64,000 nucleotides of DNA from Pinus tabuliformis (lineage: Eukaryota > Streptophyta > Pinopsida > Pinales > Pinaceae): positions 643,388,820 through 643,452,819 of the forward strand of contig CM062811.1 in NCBI GenBank assembly GCA_031772625.1, written 5' to 3'. Of the stretch, positions 42,523 through 51,134 are shown in pieces. Below the pieces are notes generated by a model. That model was not told the DNA's origin, made no database searches, and saw only the letters and a program-made list of their open reading frames with translations. A program made the position numbers and the translations under genes. Position 1 is the first letter of the stretch, and the number at the start of each line of letters is the position of its first letter.

Positions 42523-44640
42523 TGGTGGGCTCCAGTATTGTAGCAATAATGCTACAACTCCTGGAGCTCCCTATCTCTAATTTTATCAACCCGGTAGTTC
42601 GTACAAACTTGGAAGCGACGGTGCTGTATGCACAAGTACTAGCTCTTGTCGCAGCTGTCACTTGGTCAGCTGGCACAAGTCCGCTAGGGCTCAAGCCAAC
42701 TTCTATAGGCTCACAGAAGAAGCTTTATGAGTGATGGATGAAAGCTATCTTGAAGGAAGCTAACCTACTTTGCAAAAAGGAAATGGAAAGCCAACAAAGC
42801 ATAGAAACCCTAATAAACCCTAATTTAACTAGCTTGACCCTTACAATGCAAAAACGTGAATGAAACTTCTACCAATGATGCTATTACATGCAGTGAGTTG
42901 AAATACATGAATCTAAGCTACTTGCACTTGAAAAGACATGTTTTTGTATTTTGTCATTAAGTGGTTGGGTTTATTGTGATGGTGCTTTTGATTAGGGTTT
43001 GGTTGTGCAGGAGCGGTTGGAATGGAAGGAAAGCATGGACAAGGTCAGGATGGCTAAGGGAGGTCCCAGAGGGTCTCTAGCATCGATCCCCAGAAGTCTA
43101 CCACGTTCGGATGCTCAGCAACCGAGTTTGCAGACTTCTACAGGAAGTCTGCAGGGGATCCTACAGGAAGGCTGTGCAATTCTACAGGATGATTGGCCGT
43201 GGGAGTTTTGGGAGATGGCGAAGTGTTGGAGTGGTGTGGGAGGATAGGTGAGATGGAGATGGAGCTGGTGATGGCTCAGGAGCAGAAAAATCAGATGGAG
43301 GAAGAGTGCATGCAGTGGTTTGATGGTTGGAAGGATGGGATCAACGAAAGTGTAAGTAAATGGAGCTAAGTGAATAATGGATGAGTTGGAGGGTAAAAGA
43401 GCTGGACAGAGGCCGAATGAGTGACTTGAGGAGAGATCAAGAAGAAGAAGAAGAAAATGGAATGATATGGAGCAGCGTAAATGAAACAAATGACTTATAC
43501 ACCAAAACGAGGATTCATTAACCTATGATAACTGTGCCATGAAACCTATGAACAGCAATGGAAAACCAAGAAATGAAACTCGTGCATGGAAGTGAAATGT
43601 AGAAGTATGGATCTGTGTCAAAAGTGCATGGATGGATCTTCAACGTAAAGGTCTATGTTGCAGCTTGCATGGAAGTGAGAAGAACTGCGTTTCTTTTTGG
43701 TGGCTGATGTAGACTTCACCCCAATCCCTAACAGAGATGGCAGTGAGCCTTTACAACCTTTTCCTGGAGCTCCAATAGATTATATCTATCCTCTTCTAAC
43801 CTAAGCAGCTGGAAACAAATTCACCATAAACTAATCCTATCTAAGCTCATAAGAAAGTCTAAATTAACAAACTGTAAATTCGAATTGCATGGTAAAGTAA
43901 AACTCAAAGTGCTGGAACGAAATGCAACAATATTACAACACTGAGGAGATCTATTGCTCTCAGGTTGGGCCCTAACCTGAGAGCTATAGCTCCTTGAGAA
44001 AACTCAGAACTAAATCAAAATCTTCCTTCTTTATTCATAATCTGATGTCATGCCAAATTGGCTTACAAAAAGGAACAAAAACCGAGCTCTAGCTCGTACT
44101 TCCAAATTACAAGAGCAATACAAAAGTTCAAAAAAGATCCTATCCAAGGCTACGGCCTCAGTATTTATGCAAAATGATCATCCAACAGGTGTCCTTGATT
44201 TGAGGAGCTCGGCTGTCCAACTGAAGTCTAAACTGTTGATCCTGTAGGACAGTCATAACTGCTGTTCCTGTAGAACAGTTATAACTGCTGTTCCTGTAGA
44301 ACAGCTGGTTGCCTCTAAGCTCGGTGGGGAGATGGATTGGAGCTCGGAGCTATGGTGGGAATCACGAGGAAGGTCCCAAGACTGTGGACATCCTCTCCTA
44401 AAAACCAGCGGTGCCACCTCACTGTCTCCTTGTCTCCTTTTCACGTGGTCTTTTCTCCCTTTTAATGCCAAAAACCTGAAAGCATCATGCATTAGTCACG
44501 TAGATAAAATGTCTACCCTTCTTCCTACAAACAACACGAATAAACTAAGAAATGCATGCATAAGCAATAAAAAGTGAATGGTTTGAGCAAAGCAAGTAGG
44601 CCAAATGAGCCCAAATTATACCAAAAATTGGGGCTCATCA
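42523..44640 (-). repeat. Athila-like 5' LTR (2118 bp)
   Basis: Near-identical to 30,795-32,933. It carries the same two motif clusters (about 43,135-43,192 and 44,239-44,305) and twin AAACCCTAA boxes (42,805-42,813 and 42,815-42,823). It lacks the 21-bp segment present in the other LTR. Confidence 0.93.
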
Positions 44641-44645
44641 GGAGC

Positions 44646-47407
44646 TATTAGGAACAATGAAATCTTTCAAAAGGGACAAGTGCCCGGGTCCAAACGGCTG
44701 GACGATAGAATTTTTCATTCACTTCTTCAATCTTATCAAATCTGATCTGTTACGGATGGTGGAAGGATCCAGGATGTCAAGCAGTATTAATCAAAAAACC
44801 TCTTCCAATAATATAGCCCTCATTCCTAAAAAGGGAGATGCAGAATCTTTTAAGGACTTTAGACCGATTTCACTTTGTAACATCTCTTTCAAAATTATAT
44901 CGAAGATCATTGCTGAAAGAATCAAAGGAACTTTTTCAAAATTCCTAACAAAGGATCAACACGGCTTTTTAAAGGGAAGAAATATTTTGGACGCAGTTGC
45001 AAACACACAAGAAGGTCTGTTTGCCATACACTCTAAAAAAAGTGATGCTGTCATCCTCAAGATCGATCTTCGCAAGGCATATGATTGCCTTGATTGGGGC
45101 TTCACGAGGTGTTTGCTCGCAAAGATTGGTTTAAGAGCCAACATGATAAACTGGATCATGGCCTGTGTTGAGCAGGTGAACTATGCGATCATCATTAATG
45201 GGATTCCATCTCCTTTTTTCCTTGCGGCCAGAGGTCTTCGCCAAGGTTGTCCCCTATCGCCGCTTTTGTTCATCTTGGCTATGAATTCGCTTAGCCTCCA
45301 TATAAACAAGGCCGTCAAGGAAAACAAGTGCCGTCCTCTGAAAATCTGCAGGAATAATTCAATCTCACACAATTTATTTGTGGATGATATTATTATGTTC
45401 GGAATGATATGCAGATTCACCTGGTTATGTTTTTATGAAATCCTTAAAAATTTTCAAAAGGCTACAGGATTGCAAATAAACAATGCAAAGTCAATAATCT
45501 ACCACAATGATATCAACCAGGAAGAAGTTGAATGGTTATCCGACCTTTTTGGAATTGAGGCACAATCCATCAGTCTTGGAATTAAATATTTGGGTTTTCA
45601 GATAAAAGCAAATGGATATTCAAAGACAGATTGGCAATGGATTCCAGATCGATACTACAAGAAGATTTCAGTTTGGGAATATAGATGCCTTTCTCTGGCA
45701 GGAAGAGTGACCTTGGTGCAATCAGTGTTAAATCAACTCGCAGTTTACTGGGCACATTTATATTTTCTTCCTGCGAGCATAATTCAAAAAATGAATAAGC
45801 TAACTGCGAATTTTATTTGGGGTGGTCAAGCGGAAAAAAGGAAATATCATCTCTCAAAATTATCCAGTATCTCTTTGCCGAAGAGTATGGGAGGATGGGG
45901 TTTGCTCGATCTGCGCACTTTCGGGAAGGCACTCTTATGCAAGTCTTTGTGGAGAGCGATTCATGGAGAAGGTCCATGGAGTCTCACAATTCAGAAGAAA
46001 TACTTGGGCAGGAAGGATTTATCATTCTGGTTCAGGGAGGGAAGGATAGGCGCCTCTTATGGGTCTTCAATTTGGTTAAGCCTTCGTAAGATAGAAAGTT
46101 ATTTCTTGAAGAACTTAATTTGGCGTTTCCAAACTGGCAATAAGATCCTTATTGGAAAAGACCAATTCCTGAGTGGTGCCGAGGAGATCAATGTGCCTGA
46201 ATCTTTATTAAATTTTTTTCATAGAAAGGGTTTTTTCTTTTGGAACAGTTTGATTGCTGGCTGGCAGGGATCTATTCCACTTTGGAAAGAAGCAGAAATT
46301 TTGGAAATGCCGGTTGATATCGCTCTTCAATGGGAACACATCAGGACGTGCCTAAGGAATTGCGGTATTTTCCGCTCATTGGAGTCTGATTGTCTCATCT
46401 GGAAAAATTCAAAAGAGATGAATATAGTCCGTGTAAAAGATGTATATCAGAATCTAATTGGTCTAAAGGAGTCCCCTCACAATCCTTCTTTCCCTCGTAT
46501 TTTTTGGAAGGCTGGATGCCCTTCCAAAATGATTTTCTTCTCTTGGCTGACTTTCCATAACAAGAATTTATCTTGGGAAAACTTAAAGAAGAGGGGATGG
46601 CAAGGTCCTGGTTTATGTCCTATTTGCAGGTCAGAGGAGGAAAACAACTATCACTTATTTTTAAATTGCAAAAGATCTCAGCAATTATGGCAAGCTTTGG
46701 AGAGTTGTTATGGAATCCAGCACAAGTCACACGCTTCAATTATTGAAGCGTTTCTTTGGTGCAGTGAGCAAAAGGAGTCATGGAGAACATTATTCACTAT
46801 CACTCTGTGGAGCATTTGGAAGTGGCGAAACAACTCTATTTTCAATGACAGGAAATCTCCTTTCTTGGATATCTTTTTCAATATTGTTTCTCTCTTTGAA
46901 GCTCTCCCGCAAAAGACTCTTATGCAAAAAAAGGAGGCCTGTAAAGAACTTTCAAAGGAACACTCATCTTATCCAAGGGTATACTTCAATGGAGCGGAAC
47001 AAAAAGGTTTATGTGGCTGTGGAGTTCACATTTTGGCAAATGAAAATAATCAATTTTTCGTTCATTGGAATGGAGGGAGAGGCTCCAACAGCGAAACGGA
47101 GGCGATGGCCCTCGCTGGCCTTCTTTTTTTTTGCCTCTTTCTAAATATTCAGCACGTCTCAGTGTTTGGAGATTCAAAGGTAATGGTGGATTATGTCTCA
47201 AAAAGAAATAATATTTTTAGGCCACACCTAGTTGGTTGGATGGACAGGATCAGTTTTTTCTGGGGAAGTTTGGACGGATGCACAATTCATCATATCAGCA
47301 GGGCTCAGAATCAACAGGCAGATTTATTGTCAAAGATGGGTCTTCATTCGGCTCCGGGTCTTTGGTTTTTGCAGGTTTATTCTGAAAGGAATACTTTCTC
47401 TATCTAG
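44646..47407 (+). pseudogene. LINE-B ORF2, 3' part (RT, zinc-binding region, RNase H)
   Basis: Continues the frame of 29,872-30,794 exactly when the Athila-like element and one TSD copy are set aside. Landmarks: CPGPNGWTIEFF, FRPISLCNISFKIISKIIAERIK, KIDLRKAYDCLDW, RQGCPLSPLL and the catalytic box FVDD near residue 245 of this part. They are followed by GIKYLGFQIK, a zinc-binding region (CPICRSEEENNYHLFLNC) and RNase H. The first RNase H acidic residue appears replaced (YFNGAEQ instead of FDGA), while the later ETEAMAL and FGDSK blocks are kept. No stop codon across the 916-aa part. LINE-B is inactive because of 5' truncation and the LTR insertion, not because of point decay. Confidence 0.92.
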
Positions 47408-47824
47408 GAATTTTCTCTTCCTGATTTCTAATTTTATGAAAGCAGTCTCACAGGTATACATGGGTTTTCTCCTTCGCCTTATGTTTGTTTTAAAATAATG
47501 TTGCTTCTTGTTTCTCTTCCGCGGAACTTTTTCTCCTATGGCATCTCTATGATCTTCGGAAAGCTTAATGCTGGATGTTATTTTTGATCTGATGATTTTC
47601 CTGGCATCTCTATGTCTTAAGGGAATCTTTGTAACTGGATGTTAGTCTTTGATCTGTCGGTCTTCCTAGCAGATCTCTACCTCTTTTTTTATATGTTCCA
47701 TGTTTTGCTTATATGATCCAGCTGTATGGGTCATATTCAGATTCTTCAAGCGAATGTAGACTCTTTATATATCTTATATAATACAAATCATGCTTTTTCG
47801 TCCTGTAAAAAAAAAAAAAAAAAA
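47408..47824 (+). other. LINE-B 3' untranslated region and poly(A) tail
   Basis: Runs from the ORF2 stop to an 18-A tail at 47,807-47,824. It contains two imperfect copies of a segment built on CTGGATGTTA, TTTGATCTG and GGCATCTCTATG. I found no convincing target-site duplication matching the sequence left of LINE-A. Confidence 0.7.
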
Positions 47825-48791
47825 GGTGTATATATTTTATCTTTTTTGAATTTGAATTTATAATTTTTTATATACGAAATAAGAGATTGTATATGTTTTA
47901 TCTTTTTGAATTTCAATTTATATTTTTTTATATAGGAAATAAGAGATTGTTAACTTTTAAGTCTTCTGAATCTGTAAAAAAAATTATCAAATTATATATA
48001 TTTTTATTTGTTAGGAAATTTTTTATTTTAATAGAAAATTAATTATATTTTAAATTTTTTTTTATAGTTATAATTAGTTGAATGACTTTTTTTAACTAAA
48101 AAATGATTTTTTTTAAATAAATAATATTAGCCTAGCCATATAAATTAAATGGCAAGTAAATGTTTATAAACATCAATCCATAATAAGTATCAAAACACTT
48201 ATTTTATAATACATTCCAAGTGGTTAAAATAAAATCTTAAAACTAAATAAATTATTATTATTATGATAAAAAGATTAATATATAAATTAAATATATACAT
48301 TTGGAAAAACATGGAATGAGATTCTTATCCATGAAGATTTACCCCATTTTACCATGGAGGGTTTTAATCTATAGATAAGTTTTGTAACAAATGCTATGGG
48401 CCAATACCATAGTTTATCAATACCACATGTCAAAAAAAGCTATAACTCATTTCTTATGACACTTGTGACATTTTTTTAAGTAATCAATTTTAGAATTTAG
48501 GCTTTCGTGATTCATATTACATTAAGACTCTTCTTAATCAATTTTAATTAAAAAAACAAAAAAAAAACATAACTACCTTAAAAATAAATCTCAACCTTTA
48601 ATTTTTCTATATTACTAAAAATATTCTAAAATATTCCATAAAAAATGAATCGCTACAAGTTCATTAAAAACTTTCTAAAACACATATAATATAAATAAAT
48701 AACTTAATTTAATTTTAACCTAACTCTTAAATATTTAATGACAAAACTTTAAAATAAGCAAAATTGTGAAAATCATACATCCTTAATCCCA
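47825..48791. other. AT-rich DNA with short direct repeat
   Basis: Very AT-rich. The segment around GAAATAAGAGATTGT is repeated near 47,876 and 47,937 within a ~60-bp imperfect duplication. The end (48,700-48,790) belongs to the dispersed repeat also seen at 6,570-6,960. No gene. Confidence 0.5.
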
Positions 48792-48966
48792 TTTATCAAT
48801 TCATAAATTTATTGTTGAGAGATAGAAATTAGAAATCAAATAAAATTTAAATTTATCGCTGAGAGATAGAAATTAGAAATCAAATAAAATTTAAAATTGA
48901 TATTAAGCGACATCAGAACACACTATTGTTTTGTGTTATAACCTATTTATTGTTGAGAGATAGAAT
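48792..48966. repeat. 175-bp direct repeat, left copy
   Basis: Identical by eye over 175 bp to 50,570-50,744. It is flanked on both sides by copies of CAAAATTGTGAAAATCATAC followed by ATCCTTAATCCCAT, so it appears to have been placed inside a locally duplicated segment. It also has an internal repeat of GAGAGATAGAAATTAGAAAT. Confidence 0.9.
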
Positions 48967-49037
48967 AATCAAAATTGTGAAAATCATACATCCTTAATCC
49001 CATATGACTGCAACTTTTTATTCATCTTCCAAACCTT

Positions 49038-50257
49038 TTTTTTCAGAGAGAAAAACATCATGATATTATATTAAGGGAATATAATGGGCAAAATACATAT
49101 CAGGCCATATAGATCTGTCCAACAGATACATGGTCAAAAAGAGACTAATGCTGACGAGATAAGAAAAGATACATTCCAAATGAGCAAAATAGATTCGCAT
49201 GAGGCCCATAACAGTCCACCAAAAAGAGGTCCATAAAAAACGGCGGCAGATATCCATCAGAATCAAACAGGATCGAGCATAGCAGAAATATAGACCAGAA
49301 TGGAGGAAATGGGAGCCTTGGACTCCTGAAATATGCGAGCGTTCCGCCATTTCCACAGGAGCCAGCACGTGTTGATGAATAACGATCTCCATTCTGGCCG
49401 TTGATCGGACCACCATCTGTAACCATCCTGAACAGTAGAGAAAACCTGGTAAGGAAAACCAAATGACAAGGAGAGATCATACCAGATTTGGGACGATGCC
49501 GAACATTGAAAGAACATATGGGCATTTGTTTCAGATGCCTGACAGCACATAGAGCATCTTCCGGGACCCATCCAACCCTTTCTTTGAAGAACCTCCCAAG
49601 TAAGGTTCCTGTTAGAGAAAACCAGCCATGAAAATAAAATTGCCTTAAGCTGACAGGAAGATTTCCAGAGTTTGGAAGGAAAGGAGGGGCCGGGAAGCGG
49701 CGGAAGAAGGGATGTGGCAGCTGTGTATAAATCCTTGACACGTACAGGCTGAATGGAGAACCCCATCGACCAAACTAATTCGTCTTTTAAACCTGTTTGA
49801 GTAATACCTTTCCCAGCAAAACAATTAACAGCAGAGTCCCATGTAGGCCGAAGAGGAGGGGGCAGTCCAAGTTCATCACCATCCTTCCAGATTGGCGCAG
49901 AAGACGACCAGGAATGGATCAGTTTATTCCAAGTGAAGATCCCCTTAGTGTGAAGGTAAGATATGAGATCAGGAGTGAGCGAGGATTCCAGTCCATATAT
50001 AGTTGAATCAATACCAAGAAAAACGCTGGAACCGGAGGAAAAGCGCCATTTTAAGAAACATAGAAAGAGAGCCTGTACCTTTCTGAGGCTGAGCCAGATG
50101 GCAGAACCCCTCTTTGAACCCAGGGATTTCCTCCTATACCAATATACCATCGATCTTCCTTTCAGATATTTCTGTTTGATGATGGAACTCCAAATACCAT
50201 CTCCGAAGATGCCTCTGTGCAGAGATTTACAGAGGAGGGCCATGCCAAATGACCTCA
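49038..50257 (-). mobile_element. LINE-C: 5'-truncated LINE, 1.22 kb, perfect 19-bp TSD
   Basis: A 3' fragment of an L1-type element on the minus strand. It encodes the ORF2 region after RT (SFGMALLCKSLHRGIFGDG, AIWLSLRK), then the zinc-binding region (CSMCCQASETNAHMFFQC) and the start of the following domain (LLWKWRNARIF), ending in a short oligo(A) seen as T at 49,038-49,043. It is flanked by TATTCATCTTCCAAACCTT at 49,019-49,037 and 50,258-50,276, a perfect 19-bp duplication. Protein similarity to LINE-B is evident (FG-ALLCKSL, SIWLSLRK). The coding part is still largely open, so insertion is recent. Confidence 0.93.
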
Positions 50258-50276
50258 TATTCATCTTCCAAACCTT

Positions 50277-50569
50277 AGCCCGAACAAAGAAGATATTTGG
50301 ATATAAATCTTCTTTTCCAAAAAGAAATGGTACAATTTTATTTAATTCTATCAAAAACACCATCTATAAAGAGCAGTACCCATCATCTATGATATTATCC
50401 GTTCTCTATTTTATTTTCATAAATTTATGATATCATCCAATTTCCACTTCAATTTTATAAAATTATTATTGAAAAATAAAAACTAGAAATATTATAATTA
50501 AGAGATACACGCCCGAAATTAAATAAAATTTGAAATTGATATTAAGCAATAGCAGAACGCACTGTTCTG
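50277..50569. repeat. Dispersed repeat, copy 2 (right of LINE-C)
   Basis: Shares GATATTTGGATATAAATC, TTCTATCAAAAA and ATAAATTTATGATAT with 6,740-6,930. Together with 48,700-48,790 and 48,967-49,037 it reconstitutes the layout of the uninterrupted copy at 6.57-6.96 kb. Confidence 0.6.
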
Positions 50570-50744
50570 TTTATCAATTCATAAATTTATTGTTGAGAGA
50601 TAGAAATTAGAAATCAAATAAAATTTAAATTTATCGCTGAGAGATAGAAATTAGAAATCAAATAAAATTTAAAATTGATATTAAGCGACATCAGAACACA
50701 CTATTGTTTTGTGTTATAACCTATTTATTGTTGAGAGATAGAAT
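50570..50744. repeat. 175-bp direct repeat, right copy
   Basis: Identical to 48,792-48,966. Its left neighbour (50,490-50,569) contains a diverged third version of the same sequence (AAAATTTGAAATTGATATTAAGC, then AGCAGAACGCACTGTTCTG), suggesting this right-hand locus is the original context and the left copy is derived. Confidence 0.9.
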
Positions 50745-50802
50745 TTAAGATAAATTTAACATAAGAAAACACTAATTTTCTGTACACCCATCAATGGGTG
50801 GA

Positions 50803-50876
50803 CGCTAGAAGGAGGGCTTGAACCTCCGACCTTGTGGTTAACAGCAACACGCTCTAACCAACTGAGCTATTCCAGC
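50803..50876 (-). tRNA. tRNA-Asn(GTT), one anticodon-stem mismatch
   Basis: 74-nt minus-strand sequence matching plant cytosolic tRNA-Asn. The acceptor 5' strand GCTGGAA pairs with TTCTAGC followed by discriminator G. The D-arm reads TAGCTCAGTTGGTTAGAG, the anticodon loop is CTGTTAA with GTT, and the T-arm is GGAGG TTCAAGC CCTCC. The anticodon stem pairs TGTTG with CCACA, leaving one T-C mismatch where the usual sequence has G-C. No T-run terminator immediately downstream; the first TTTT on the transcribed strand is about 40 nt away. It may be a tRNA-like pseudogene or a functional variant. Confidence 0.85.
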
Positions 50877-50956
50877 TGTTCAGTATGGTGTTTGAATTTT
50901 AACTTCGTGTTCTTTATCTAACTGTCGTGAATCTAATGTGAAATTGCGCTGTAAGC

Positions 50957-50987
50957 AGAAGAACCGCCATCGGAGTCCGGTTCTTCT
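50957..50987. other. Perfect 10-bp inverted repeat between the two tRNA-like sequences
   Basis: AGAAGAACCG and CGGTTCTTCT are separated by 11 bases, giving a stable GC-containing hairpin. It lies midway between the tRNA-like sequences. No T-run follows, so it is not an obvious terminator. Confidence 0.6.
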
Positions 50988-51058
50988 ATAATTCTCTTAT
51001 CCTTACACACAGTTTGGTATAGTAAATCTGGTCGGAAAACGCAAAATTTCATAATTAA

Positions 51059-51134
51059 TTCCGTTGCTAGGATTTGAACCCAGGTCACCTGGGTGAAAAC
51101 CAGGTATCCTACCCGAACTAAACGATGACAAAGA
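51059..51134 (-). tRNA. tRNA-Glu(TTC)-like, degenerate
   Basis: The 3' half is well preserved: anticodon arm CCTGG TTTTCAC CCAGG with anticodon TTC, T-arm with GGTTCAAATCC, and 3' acceptor strand CAACGGA. The 5' half is decayed: the acceptor 5' strand (TCTTTGT region) does not pair properly with CAACGGA and appears to lack a base, and the D-arm is expanded. Probable tRNA pseudogene or tRNA-derived fragment. Its substitutions are mostly C to T or G to A relative to the usual sequence, consistent with methylation-driven decay. Confidence 0.65.

Larger units (their letters stand above)
30795..44640 (-). mobile_element. Athila-like Ty3/gypsy retrotransposon, 13.85 kb, young and coding-intact
   Basis: Bounded by LTRs of 2139 and 2118 bp with TG...CA ends and an identical 5-bp target duplication GGAGC (30,790-30,794 and 44,641-44,645). 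On the minus strand the order is 5' LTR, tRNA-Asp-type primer site, leader with 23-bp repeats, gag-pol ORF (1791 aa), a 1.9-kb spacer, an extra ORF (632 aa), a polypurine tract and the 3' LTR. gag-pol without a chromodomain, the DLGA-type protease motif, the primer site and an extra ORF after pol all fit the Athila branch. LTRs differ by about 14 substitutions and one 21-bp indel by eye, so insertion is recent. It sits inside LINE-B. Confidence 0.95.

Noticed and set aside
47825-47960. Target-site duplication for LINE-B
   Set aside because: The sequence after the LINE-B poly(A) does not match the sequence left of LINE-A over a convincing length; the shared AAATAAGAGAT is too short and offset.
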